Positions 1 through 12,200 are shown, counted from the first letter of the stretch. The stretch is 64,000 nt of DNA from Malania oleifera (GCF_029873635.1 NC_080428.1:68319601-68383600), one strand, 5' to 3'. Program-made: numbers and translations. The notes: generated by a model not told the origin, from the sequence alone.

Positions 1-1
1 A

Positions 2-352
2 TCATCAGTCGAAGCTGAATACAAGGCTCTTGGTTCTACAACATGTGAATTAACTAAACTACTTGCTTTGCTTAAAGACTTTGGTATCTATCACACCTCA
101 CCAGCTTTGCTTTTCTGTGATAGCAAAGCTGCTCTGCATATAGTAGCCAACCTAGTGTTTCATAAGAGAACGAAACACATTGAGATTGATTGTCATTTGG
201 TTAAGGAGAAAATCCAAGCTAGAATACTACATACTTTTCATGTGAATTCAAAGCATCAATTAGCAGACTTCTTTACCAAGGCCTTGGCATCACCACAATT
301 TACATTTTTCCTTTCCAAGATGAGAGTGATAAATATATACACTCCATCTTGA
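2..352 (+). pseudogene. Ty1/copia RNase H, C-terminal end of Pol
   Basis: The reading frame is open from the second base of the window to TGA at 350-352 and encodes the end of a copia Pol polyprotein. Visible motifs are SSVEAEYKAL near the start, CDSKAALHIV, HKRTKHIEIDCHLV and the closing QLADFFTKAL block, all typical of copia RNase H. The frame is intact as far as it can be seen; the rest of the element lies left of the window. A purine run (GAGGGGGAG, 351-359) overlaps the stop codon and directly precedes the LTR, as expected for a polypurine tract. Confidence 0.9.
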
Positions 353-359
353 GGGGGAG

Positions 360-573
360 TGTTGATATGTGAAGTAAGCAAGATTAGTTAGTTAGTTATG
401 AAGTTAGCATGTTAGTTAAGAAGTTATTTTATTTTACTCCTTGTATATAAATGCTTAGAATTCAGTTGTATGTACTATACTGAATCTTTATCAAGAATGC
501 AGAGTAATTTTCTCCTTTCTCTCCATCTTCTTTCTTCTCCCTCTACGTGATTGATCTCAGTTCATTTTCCACA
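360..573 (+). repeat. 3' LTR of the plus-strand copia element
   Basis: It starts with TGTTGATATG right after the polypurine tract and contains a TATA-like stretch (TTGTATATAAATG, about 441-453). It ends near TTTTCCACA, where minus-strand integrase coding of another copia element begins. The right boundary is set by that coding sequence and is uncertain by a few bases. The 5' LTR is outside the window, so no target duplication can be checked. Confidence 0.7.
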
Positions 574-1835
574 TAGATATCAATCTTACTTTGAGGATCC
601 ATTTTAATTCTTTGAGGAGGGGCAATAGGAACATATACTGCACAACCAAAATTCTTAAATAAGAAATATTAGGTTGTTGCTCAGAAACTAATTGCATGCG
701 TGAAAGATTATTGTAAGCAGTTGGCTTTATACAAGCTAAACATGCAACATGAAGAATAGCATGTCCCCAAACAAATAAAGGCAATTTGGTTCTCTTAATC
801 ATAGCTCTAGCAATGAGTTGAAGTCTCTTAATAAAAGATTCAACTAAACCATTTTGTGTATGGGTATGAGCAACGGGATGTTCAAAATCTATTCCAAGTG
901 ATATGCAATAGTTATCAAAAGTTTGGGATGTAAATTCACTTGTATTATCCAAATGAATTAATTTAATCGGATAATCAGGAAAATGAGCACGTAATCTAAT
1001 CAATTGAGAAAGAAGTCTAGCACATGCAATATTACATGTAGAAAGTAGAGAAACATGTGATCATCTAGTAGATGCATCAATTAAGACCATAAACTATCTA
1101 AATGGTCTAGATGGTGGATGTATTGGTCTACATATATCACCATGAATTCTTTGTAAGAAACTAGGTGATTCAACTTACTTTTGAAACAGATGGTTTGACA
1201 ATTAATTTCTCTTGAGAGCAAACAATACACATGAAATCATTTGATAAAAGAATCTTTTGGCTTTTTAGTGGATGACCATGAGAATTCTCAATGATTCTTC
1301 GCATCATTACATCTCCAAGATGTCCAAGACGATCATGCCAAAGTGTAAATAACTTTGGGTCATTGCACTTCTAGTGTAAGATATTATATGATTCAATTGC
1401 TTTAATCTTTGTATAATACAATCCAAAAGATAAAGTTGGTAGCTTTTCCAAAATTTGATTCTTCTAAAAAACAATAGAAGTAATATAAAGGAATTCTTTA
1501 CTGTCATTATTTGTAGTTTCAATATGATATCCATTAAGTCTTAAGTCTTTAAAGCTTAACGAATTTCTTTTGGATCTACTGGTATATAAAGTTTCATCAA
1601 TTTGTAATAAAGTACCATTAAGTAACTTTATATTAGTTCTTCCGGAGCCTTCAATCAAATTTGTAGAACTAGATATTGTATTGACATTTGTTGAAGATAT
1701 ATTCAAGTAATAGAAATATTTTCTATCTCAAAGAATTGTGTGCATTGTAGTACTGTCAGTTAAACAAACTTCTTCCAATGACATCTTAGAATCGATCAAA
1801 GTTTTAAGACAATTTACACTACAACACATTTAAAA
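574..1835 (-). pseudogene. copia protease-integrase remnant
   Basis: The minus strand reads, in order, a protease-like block with CLTDSTTMHTIL (about 1770-1735), a GAG-pre-integrase block with LWHDRLGHLG (about 1345-1310), and integrase core pieces containing LIHLDNTSEFTSQTFD and HTQNGLVESFIKRL. The longest open piece (1003-557, 148 aa) covers the second half of the integrase core and runs a few codons into the neighbouring LTR. The blocks are separated by stop codons and frameshifts near 1715, 1370 and 1160, so no functional Pol can be made. Confidence 0.85.
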
Positions 1836-2089
1836 AAAAAAACTCATTATTATAATTGATCACAGTAACAATAAATACGCTAATTTATTTATCAAAATGT
1901 AATATTGCTTACTATATATCTATTAAAATATTACATCATTATTTTCATCTTCATTTATAAGGAAATCAGCAACATCAAGATAAAAAGAGTTTGATGATCA
2001 AGCATTAAAATATATTGGAACAACATTATCGGTAAAATTCGTTTCAACTTTTTTAACCTTTTCCTTTCCTTTTATAGATGCTTGGTATA

Positions 2090-2345
2090 GATCTACTAAG
2101 TGTCTAAGCGTACGACAGGTCATACAAGACCAATGACCTTTTCCTCCACATCTGTAACATTCAGTTTCATGCTACCTAGGTCGCTGATTTTGATCATCAA
2201 CCCGCTTCTAGGGGCCATCTCTCTTCTGGGGGTTATCCCACTTCTGGGGGATTGCAGCCTCGCATTGATGTCAATGATTATTTAGACCACGACCATGACC
2301 ATGCCCACGACCACGCCTGCGACCTCGTCCTCGACCACGAGATGT
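2090..2345 (-). pseudogene. copia Gag C-terminus: RG-rich stretch and CCHC zinc knuckle
   Basis: The minus strand encodes a Gly/Arg-rich stretch (RGRGRGRRRGRGHGHG, about 2340-2290), then after stops a clear zinc knuckle, CYRCGGKGHWSC (about 2159-2124). This is the nucleocapsid part of Gag that binds the element's own RNA. It lies downstream of the gag frame but is cut off from it by the TAG at 2379-2377 and further stops. Confidence 0.8.
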
Positions 2346-2376
2346 ATTTATATTCACTTCACGGAATGAGGTCGAA

Positions 2377-2955
2377 CTAGCTAGAAGAGTTTGGTGATTT
2401 TTTTATTATCAAAAGCTCATTATTTTGTTCAGCGACAGGAAGACATGATATAACTTCAGAAAATTTAGTAAATTTCTTTTCCCTATATTGCTGCTGCAGG
2501 AGCACATTAGTGGGATGAAAAGTAGTAAAAAAATTTTCTAGTATGTCTTCATTAGTAATATTTTCACCATATAATTTTAACTTTGAACTAATCTTATGCA
2601 GAGTTGAGTTATATTCACTGACTATTTTAAAGTCTTGCAACCTCATGTGCAACCATTCATATCGAACTTTTAGTAAAATCATATTTTTTTGGTAGTTAAA
2701 TCTATTCTTTAAATTCTTCCATAGGATAAGTGAGTCTTTAATAGTGAGGTATTTTGTTTTTAATTCTTCATCTAAATGACGACGAAGGAAGATCATAACT
2801 TTAGCGCGATCCTGCAGGGATGCGGTATTTCCATCTAAAATAGTATTTCCTAAGTTCATTACATTTAGGTGGATTTCATTATCAAGAATCCATGACAAAT
2901 AATTGTTACCTTTGATATCAAGGGGAACAAATTCAACTTTGTTTAGGTTCAACAT
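2377..2955 (-). CDS. copia Gag (UBN2-type), largely intact frame
   Basis: A 192-aa open frame starting MLNLNKVEFVPLDIKG. It has the fold signature of copia Gag: a WILDNEIHLN block near the start, LWKNLKNRF in the middle, and YNSTLHKISSKLKLYGENIT followed by ILENFFTTFHP. The family forms the virus-like particle of the retrotransposon. The frame ends just before the RG-rich and zinc-knuckle region, so it makes Gag without nucleocapsid. It sits downstream (minus strand) of a 580-base AT-rich leader. Confidence 0.8.
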   Translation of the reverse strand: MLNLNKVEFVPLDIKGNNYLSWILDNEIHLNVMNLGNTILDGNTASLQDRAKVMIFLRRHLDEELKTKYLTIKDSLILWKNLKNRFNYQKNMILLKVRYEWLHMRLQDFKIVSEYNSTLHKISSKLKLYGENITNEDILENFFTTFHPTNVLLQQQYREKKFTKFSEVISCLPVAEQNNELLIIKKSPNSSS

Positions 2956-3034
2956 CTGAATAAATTAACAATAATAATACAATTTAGAAAACAAAATGTA
3001 AAAACTGAAATAAAACTAAGATAATAATATAATA

Positions 3035-3420
3035 TTATTTCCACCATTTTGAGGTATTTAAATATGTTTCTTCAGGAATATAATTTTATTTTTCTCAATT
3101 TGTACTCTTAAGGAATATGATTCTAATTTACAATATTAAATTCGATAATAATTTATCACCTCTTCTGGAGGTTAAATATATTTCCTCATCTGGAGGATAA
3201 ACATTTTATCTCTTCAGGATGTTGATTTTAACATCTATTTGGGAGATTAAAAATATACCTTCTTGAGGAAGTCTATCTCTTTGGGAGATTAAATATATAG
3301 ACGAGAAATTTAAATATATTGTCTCTTCAGGAGGACTATATTTTCGAGAGATTTAAATATATATAACCTCTTCAGGAGAACTATTTTACTATCTCTTCTT
3401 AAGATTGATACTCTTTAAAA
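3035..3420 (-). repeat. Degenerate short-repeat array in the copia leader
   Basis: The plus strand repeats variants of TCTCTTCAGGAGG followed by a TTAAATATA-like spacer roughly every 20-35 bases (for example around 3160, 3187, 3212, 3330 and 3375). Units are diverged and vary in length. The array lies between the primer site and gag, that is, in the 5' untranslated leader of the minus-strand element. Confidence 0.7.
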
Positions 3421-3508
3421 ATTAAAAAACATATTTTCTTATGGAGAATATTATATTATTGTGGAGTAAAACTTACAAGAAATGAATAAATTAAATAAGA
3501 ATTAAAAA

Positions 3509-3546
3509 AATAACTCAGTTGGTTAGAGGCTCGTGTTGATAACGTA
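3509..3546 (-). promoter_or_regulatory. Candidate primer-binding site matching tRNA-Ile D-arm to anticodon
   Basis: Just inside the LTR, the plus strand contains CTCAGTTGGTTAGAG (3514-3528) followed by CTCGTG and GATAACG. This follows the 5' half of eukaryotic tRNA-Ile, with its CTCAGTTGGTTAGAG D-arm and an anticodon loop ending in ATAACG. The element is on the minus strand, so its RNA would be complementary to the tRNA, as a primer site requires. The similarity stops after the anticodon stem, which points to a half-tRNA primer rather than a tRNA gene. The comparison is from memory of tRNA-Ile. Confidence 0.5.
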
Positions 3547-3925
3547 TTATAAAAGATTCTGAAAATAAATAGAAAATAAATTGAGATGAGACAAAAATTT
3601 TATATGGTTCAGATATACCTACTCCACAGGCGGATAGGAAAAAAACTTCCCTATCTTGGACGAAATTAAAAGATGATTTGGAATTGATCTTGTACAAAAT
3701 ATCATTTCTCTCTTTATCACTTGTACAAAATATCTCTCTTCACTTTATCTCTTTTCTTCTATTATCCTTACTGTATGTCTACTTATATGAAATCATCAAA
3801 TGTAATGTGTTCCAAATGAGAAGGGAATGATGCCCCTTTATAGGACAATATGAATCGTTAAAACATTTATTGAGGTGAAAGTCTAAGGGGTGGAAAATGG
3901 GATAACATACATATATTTCATAACA
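3534..3925 (-). repeat. 5' LTR of the minus-strand copia element
   Basis: The segment is bounded by TGTTGATAACG at 3534 and CATAACA at 3925, giving short inverted ends TGTT/AACA on either strand. It contains sequence typical of plant copia LTRs, including the block around 3606-3660. The partner LTR is outside the window, so the outer edge (3925) is inferred from the inverted ends alone. Confidence 0.6.
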
Positions 3926-4241
3926 AAATAAACATATTCTCAAATCATGTTCCTACTTTCTTTCAAAAAAACAAAAATCTATATTATTAAACGCTGGTGG
4001 TTGGATTTATGAGTACTTGTTTTTTTCTTGGGAGTATGCCAAATTTTTTTAGAAGGTAAAAAAAGAAAATGATCGCGTCTTGAAGATGCGAAGCCAGCTA
4101 CTTTCGTATGTTATTTGGCCAAGTTCGTTTTCTGAAAATACGCTATCCAGGATTCCCCATTTTGGTGAAAATGTCTGCAAAACCCCACCGGAGAGTTGCG
4201 GAGTATGCTTGATTCCCGTAGCCCAGTTTCGGTAACATCGA

Positions 4242-4341
4242 ATGGCGATGGAGGCTTTTCCTCTCTTCAGAGCCCTGAATCCTCTCAATTTGAAGCTCTC
4301 ACGATCTGTTCGATGCTCTTCCGTGCCTACTCTTCACATCC

Positions 4342-4382
<41 letters not shown>

Positions 4383-6186
4383 ATTTTACTGGAAGTCTTT
4401 TTTTTTCTTCTTCTTCTTCTTCTTTATGAGCATGTGTAGATTATGTTGACAGGCGGGGAAAGGAGAGCGAGAAGAGCATTTGATGCATTGTTGCTGGATG
4501 CTGGCGGCACTCTTCTCCAGTTAGCTAATCCCGTCGAAAACACTTACGCCTCCATTGGCAGAAAATATGGTTAGTCCTTTTTAGTTTTTGTGAATATGAT
4601 ATCCCCAATTCGATGCGATCGGGAACTCTTTCGTTTTCTATTTTATTTGATTTTTTGTTTTGTCATGAGTACGTGTTGATTGTGTTCATTTTTGTGTAGT
4701 TTATCGTCTGTCTGTATATGAAAGATGTGAAAATTGATGCATTTTGCTCACCCAACCCCCTCAGTGCGGTTTTGCTCTGTTGGGTTCAAGTGAAGCATCG
4801 GTCCTTTTATCTTTGATTGCGGAAGAGCCCTCATTAACATATTTACAGCATGACTTTTGCGGATTATTATTGTTCCAGTTGTCGTAATTCAAACATTCTT
4901 TCCTTTGAAATGCTTGTAGGTCTGAATTCAACTTCCGCTGAAATAAAGCAAGGATTTAAGAAGGCCTTTTCCGGTGAATGGCCAGAAAAGCTTCGCTACC
5001 AGGTTTGTTTTGTGGGTTTGGGTGCGTTGGTTGATCCATGTTACTCATCAATAGAAAATCCATGTAGATAGATAAAACTTTTCATCATCTGCAGGTTTCA
5101 ATCTGTTGGGATTTCTTGGAGATTTTTGGGGTTGACATTTCTGTGGTGCACTTAATGTCCTAATATTTTCACACAGCCGGTCCCAAGTCCGGGTAAAGGA
5201 GGAGGGTTGTGTTAGGTAGTTCAGTCAGCGTAAAATTTGTGATCAGTATGATATGAATCTTTACCGAATATTTGCTGGGGCGTTGCCTACGAGCAACGCG
5301 TTGCATTTGTACCACCTGTGTGTAGCAAAAAGTGGGCGAGGGTGGGCTAGGTCGTCACCCCGAAGTGACGCGCTGTGTTGCGCCAGAGTATGGTGTCAAA
5401 TATGGGAGGGTTCCTACATCATTCTAGACGTGGGCATGTAAAGAAGTTAGTTCAAGAAAATAGGATTAGATTAACAACTTGGAATATAGGGACACTTACA
5501 AGTAAAAATTTGGAAATTGTGGACACAATGATTAGAAGAAGAATTAATAAAATTTGCCTTCAAGAAACTAAGTGAGTGGGAGAGAAAGTTAGAGAAATTA
5601 ATAAATGAGGATTTAAACTTTGGTACGCTGGGAAAAAAAAAAAAAAACATAAGAATGTTGTAGGAATTATTATAGACAAAAACTTAAAAGATAGCGTTAT
5701 TGATGTAAATAAAGTAGGGAATTGAATTATAAAAATCAAGATGGTATTCGGACAAGAGATAATAAGTATCATTAGTGCTTATGCTCCTCAAGTCGACTTA
5801 ATAGAAAATCTTAAGAAATAATTTTGGAGAGATATGGATAGTATTATACAAGTCATACCAAGGACTAAAAAAATATTTATAGGAGAATATTTGAATGGAC
5901 ACGTTGGAAGGAATAATAAAAGTTATGAGAGGATACATGATATGAATTTGGAGACAAAAATGAGTCTGGAGAGATGATCTTAGACGTTGCTATGTCAATT
6001 GATTTTACTGTAATGAATACTTGCTTTAAGAAGAGACAAGAACACTTAATAACCTTTAAAAGTAGATAAAATAAAAGTCAAATAGATTTTTTTTTTTAAC
6101 TAGGAGGGTAGATCATTTATCATACAAGGATTGTAAAGTTATTCCAGGTGAAAGTCTAATTACACGACATGGGGTCTTAGTGTTAG

Positions 6187-6220
<34 letters not shown>

Positions 6221-9200
6221 ATGGAAGAAAAAAGGATAAAATAAACCAATATAAGAGAACTAGGTGGTGGAACCTAAAGGGAGAAAATATAATAAAATTT
6301 AAAAATAAAATGATCAAAGATGTGCATTGGAATATAAAGGATGGGATAGATAGAAATACTATTTGGAGTAGATTAGCTAGCTCAATTAAAAAATAGGAAA
6401 AGAGATTTTAGGTGAATCAAGGGGAAGATTCTTGAATAGCAAAGAAAGTTGGTGGTGGGATAAAGATGTCCGAAAAGCCATAAAGACAAAAAGAATTTGG
6501 TATAAAACGTGACAAAAATGTACGAACAGGGATAACTTTGAAAAGTATAAGGAGGCGAGAAAAGATGCAAGAAAAGCCGTTAGTGAAGTTAAGTACAGAT
6601 CATTTAATAGTTTGTATGATAGATTAGATACAAAAGAAGAGGAAAGAGATATATTTAAAGGTTCTAAAGCTAGAGAAAGGAAGTATAAAGAGTGAGGATG
6701 ATATTGTCTTGGTTAAGGACGAAGACTTTAAAGAAAGATGATGAAGTTACTTTAGTAAGTTGTTTAATGAAAACCAAGTAGAAGGTTTAAACTTAGATTT
6801 GACAAATGAGGAAAAAACTAAAAATATGAGATTTATTCGCAAAATTAGTGTTAATGAAGTTAAGTTTGCACTAAAAAAGATAAAAAATGGGAAAGCTATA
6901 GGACCAGATAGCATCCCAATTGAAGTTTGGAAATGCTTAGGTAATAACGGAATTATATGGTTAGCTAATTTATTAAGTACAATTATAAAAACTAAGAAAA
7001 TGTCTGATGAATGGAGAAAAAGCACTTTAATACCTATGTACAAATATAAAGGAGATATTCAAAATTGTAATAACTATCGTGAAATTAAACTTATGAGTCA
7101 TATGATGAAACTATGGGAAAGGGTAGTTGAACAAAGATTAAGGTTATAAACGAAGGTCTCAGAAAATCAATTTGGTTTTATGTTTGGGAGATCTACCACA
7201 GAAGCTATATATCTTTTAAGAAGTTTAATGGAAAAGTTTAGGGAAAAAAAGAGGGACTTACATATGGTATTTATTGACTTAGAGAAAGCATATGATAGGA
7301 TACCTAGGGAAATTTTATGGTGGGTTTTAGAAAACAAGGGTGTATGTAGTAGGTATACTGATGTCATTAGGGATATGTATGATGGAGTAATGACTAGTAT
7401 AAGGACTATAGATGGAGAAACTAGAGAATTTTTAATCACCATAAGTGTACTGAAGGATCTGCTTTGAGCCCTTATCTTTTTGCTTTAGTGATGGACAAAC
7501 TGACGAAGAATATTCAAAAGGAGGTTCAATGGTATATGTTGATTGCAGATGATATTGTATTAATTGATGAAACTAGGGATGGAGTAGAGACTAAGTTAGA
7601 ATTATGGAGAGAAGCTTTGGAAACTAGAGATTTTAGGATATGTAGAAATAAGACAGAATATATGAAATGTAATTTCAGTAATGGTAGGTGAAATATTGGA
7701 GACAAAGTTAAACTTGATGATAAAGAAATAAATAGCACTTGTAGATTTTGATACCTTGGATCTATTATGCAAGTTAAAGGAGAAATTGAAGATGATGTAA
7801 TGCATAGAGTTAAAGCAAGTTAGGTAAAATGGAGAAGTGCTTCAAGTGTGCTTTGTGATCGTAGAATAACCTTAAAATTAAAAGGGAAGTTTTATAGGAC
7901 AGTTATAAGACCAGGTATGCTATATGGATTAGAATGTTGGGCGACAAAGAAACAAAATATCCAAAAGGTAAAAGTTGCCGAAATGAAAATGCTTAAATGG
8001 ATGAGTGATATAACACTGAAAGATAAATTAAGGAATGAACATATTCGTGGTAAGTTGGATGTAACTCCTATAGAAGATAAGATAAGGGAGGGACGACTTA
8101 AATGATATGGATACTTGCATCGGTAAGGAAGAGTGAGTTAGTTACTATAGCGCACCAATGAGGAAGAGTGAGTTAGTTACTGCGGGGGGCGGTAGAAGGG
8201 GAAGGGGTAGGGGTAGACCTAAAATAATTTGGAAAGAAATATTGAGTAGGGATTTAATATCCTTAAATTTGTCAAAACAAATGGTCTATGATCGCATAAA
8301 TTGGCGGAAGAAGATTCATATAGCCAACCCCACCTAGTGGGACTTAAACTTGGTTTTGTTATTGTTTTGTTATTATATTTTTTATATGCTTCATTTGCAG
8401 TTCTCCTATTTAGCATCTCAAATCATTTTAGTAATTTCCATGCCTTCTACATGATCATTCAACAGCTTTTCATTGTGAGGTGTAGATTGGTTCTCCAATC
8501 TATTACCCCCTATTTTGGCTTATTATAACTGTTGTATCAATGACAAACAAACAAACATCTAAAGGCAGTTTGGTATCACTATCAAAAATTAGAAAAATGG
8601 AAACTAGAAATGAAAACCAAAACCCGAAAAGAAACTAAAAATTAAAAACCAGTAGAAAGAAACTAAAAATTAAAAACCAGTAGTCTGTTTGGTTAATATT
8701 TAAAAAACTAAAATAAATTAAAAAATATTCATTTTCGTCTTTAAATCAAATAATATTATAAAAATATGATTGAAATAATAAAATTGCAAAATAATACAAA
8801 TTAAAAATACTATAATAAAAATAAAAAATTATTATAATTGTTTTACTTAATTGTTATACTTTCAAAATTTACTTTACAATAAAAATTTTATCCAGCGTGA
8901 CAATTGAAAAATAGTAAAAATATTTTGTAATTGGCTCTATTCTTTTTTTTTTTTTTAATTTATGAATATTTTTATTTCAATTATATTTAAATTCATGTGA
9001 TCATTCTGTTTTATTTTTATTTTAAAGTGTATAAAATGAATGATTTAATTCAAAAGAGGTATTTCTAGATATTAAAATTTTTGCTAAAAGGTTGCCAAAA
9101 CAACTGAAAATCATAAAATCTAGTTTTCAATTTTTTTCAGAAACAACAAAAGACCAACAACATAAATAGAAAATCATCAAAATAAACAAACGCATTTTTA

Positions 9201-12200
9201 TAATATGTTTCTTCACTGTACAGAAACAAAAAACCAAAAACAAAAAAACAGCAACGATACCGAACAAACCCTAAAGAAAATGCAGATTACTGGTTAAAAT
9301 CTAATGCACATGTGGAGAGTGAGCTTGTCAATGTAGTGGCAGGTGGGAAAGGTAGACCTACAATAAACTTAGACTAAGATGGTGAATAAGGATTTGATTA
9401 CACTCCAACTTTCGGATGATATTGCTCTGAATCGAGCGGAATGATAGAAGAGGATTATGTAGCCAACTCCATCAGTGGGATTCAAAACTCAGTTGATGTT
9501 GTAGAATATTGGTTAAGAGTATCACATTTATATTGGAGAATAGGTCGTCAAACACAGTTTACTTAATTGTGCTTTTTCTGCTATCTAACACCTATATCGC
9601 TAGAAACAACAAAGCTGTCATGCTGTAGAGGTGTTTGAATACCAACCAAAAGAAACCAAGACAACTGGCTTTTTCATGTAGAGCAGTCTCCAAAAGCCTC
9701 CATTTGTTTGAAAGAACAGTTACTTTTTTTTTCAAAATGTATTTTTAAGCAAGTGCAACATATTTCATTTTCTTATCAATTTCTTTTTCAAAGCACAATT
9801 TAACCATCATCTCTGCTAATCGAGAGACAATTCCTTTGGAAAGTTGGGTAGAAGTTCTGAGTAGCTTAGTTCTTTAAATCTCCAAAAGAGAAGTGCATGC
9901 ATATTTATATTTACTCTTTGGGTTCACTATTTTTCTTATCCATTTTTTTTCCCTCAGAAAAACACAAGCAGCACTATTCTTCTTTAACTGCTTCTCATCT
10001 GCTCTTCAGTGTTAGAAAATTGAAATTTCTTTTTCCTAGTACTGCATGAGGAACCTAATTTACTTAGCACATTGAAATCTCTAACTGATTCCATTTCTCT
10101 CTTATTTCCATCGAATTGTTGACAGGGAGATGGGAGGCCATTTTGGAAATTTGTTGTTACTAAATCCACTGGTTGTGCCAGCAATGATTATTTTGAAGAA
10201 GTATATGAGGTAATGGTTTCGAGACCAAATTGTTTGGCATGTCTGTTTTTCTAAAATTTGTTACATAGAACCCTAAAAGACCACTTTCCAGGAAGATTGT
10301 GCAACTGGCCCTTTTAAAGCAAAGCACAGTGACTACTAATTTATTGTTCATTTGATCCAACTATGTATTTCATATTGAATCTTTTACCTGAAGTCCTCAC
10401 TGTTCCTTTGCTCAGTACTTTGCAAATGGTGATGCATGGTGTCTTCCAAATGGAACTTACGAAACATTATCCCTTCTGAAAGATGCTGGAGGTCATAGTC
10501 ATCAAGTATTCTCCTTGTAGCCTGCTAGTGCCGATAGTTCTGAAGCCTAGTAACTTTGCATAGTTGCTTTTTTTTTTTAATGTTAACATGGTGAACAGTG
10601 TAACAGTTAAGCTGGCTGTTGTATCCAATTTCGACACCCGCCTAAGGAAGCTATTGAAAGACCTCAATGTTTTACACCTGTAAGCACTACTGTGTTTCTT
10701 TTGTTTTCTTATTTTCTGAAGCTAGCTCTAAGATGTCACTACTCATGCTTTTCATTCTTGAGGACCAGAATTCCTTTACATAGAGGTTTAATTTTAACAC
10801 CTCAATGTTGTAGACCTGTAAGTGCCACTGCCTTTATTTTGTTTTCTTATTTTTTGACGCTAAACTGTCCCCACTCATTCTTTTCATTCTTGAGGACCAA
10901 AATTCCTTTACCTTGGAAGTTTATTTTTATTGTCCTTCTGGTAGCACTAGCAGCATGTTTCCTTGTCATTATGCGATACTGATGATTGTCTTATCATCTG
11001 CAAAAGTATCCTGTTCTCCATTTTGATACTTCATCTTCATGCCCAACAAGGCATTTTTTTTCTTTGATGAAGTATCCATTTTCCTTTACAAACAAAATAA
11101 TTGGTATGCTTAAATGAAAGAATGTACAGGCATATTCTGCTGCAAAAAACATTTCTTTATTTTATATTGCAATGATTATCTTGGTTTTCTTCATAGGTTT
11201 GATTCCGTCATTGTATCTTCAGAGGTTGGATACGAAAAACCAGATGCACAAATATTTAAAGCTGCTTTAGGTATGTATTTTGACTTGCAAATTCCTTTAC
11301 GAAAGCCATGGTGGCAAACAAAATGTTTATAGGTGTGTGGCACATGCGTTTAATGAAATCATAACTAGCTTGGTTGCCCATCTTGCATATGCATCTCCTC
11401 TCCTTGAGAAACCTGGAGGGTGGAGTCAAGCTTCCCACCCATTTCCCTTCCAGTTTTCATTATCTTGGATGACATACTGCTATGTGTCTGAGGGTAGGTT
11501 TGGTGGCATACTTATACAGGTTTTGCTTATTAGTACCACTTTATGGGGTGTTGAAAAATGCTATTTAGGTTCCTTTTTATTTTTTAACAGGGTTCCCTCA
11601 TCTTCTCACCCCTCAAATTTTCCTTTTCTCCAAAAAAGACACTATTTTATGAAGACCCATGAAAACCCTTTTTACAAATGTTTCTTCCTTTGGTGATTTC
11701 CAAGGGTGGCCTTTTGGTAATTCCAAGGGGTGACTAATGTGCCGTGAATCATGTCATTTTTTAGTTTACTGCCTTAAATATGTCAATTTTCGTGAATAAA
11801 TCACTTAACATTTTGAAATACTCAATATATTTTCTTACAGTTGTACAATTAATAGATTCAAAACAACCTCATATTATTCAGCAATGATGTAGATCAAATT
11901 AATGTGGAAGCTGGAAAAGCAGTACACATTGGAGATGATCAAGTGGCAGATAAGGCTGGGGCCAATGCAGTTGGGATTGATTGCTGGTGAGTTTTCAGAG
12001 TCATCCAAACGCATCTTTGTTATCTATATACTTTTTCAGAATATACTACATGCTTTATTTTGGTGATTTCAAAGCAACCCTAGCTTGAAATAGCAACATA
12101 TGTGTTGTTAGAATAATAATAATTCATCATTAGTCTGATCGGTGATGATAGCGCATTGTTTTGTGCAATGCTACTCACTGTTGATTTGCACAAGCAGGTT

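Larger units (their letters stand above)
574..3925 (-). mobile_element. Truncated Ty1/copia retrotransposon (minus strand)
   Basis: Reading right to left the order is 5' LTR (3925-3534), primer-site region, long AT-rich leader with a degenerate repeat array, gag, CCHC zinc knuckle, protease and integrase. The element stops in the integrase C-terminal part at about 574, where the plus-strand copia LTR begins, so that element appears to have inserted here. Reverse transcriptase, RNase H and 3' LTR would lie left of the window. Several stops and frameshifts in pol show that it is dead; gag is still largely open. Confidence 0.8.

Noticed and set aside
3509-3575. Possible tRNA-Ile gene on the plus strand
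   Set aside because: Only the D-arm to anticodon stem matches. There is no acceptor stem partner, T-arm or B box after 3546, and the sequence sits exactly at a copia LTR border.
4196-4429. 77-aa frame overlapping HAD exon 1 in another frame
   Set aside because: It consists mainly of the CT repeat (SLSLSL). The overlapping frame from ATG 4242 joins correctly to exon 2.
11280-11696. 138-aa frame in HAD intron 7
   Set aside because: It begins inside the intron after the exon 7 donor (11270), has no domain, and the flanking exons join in phase without it.
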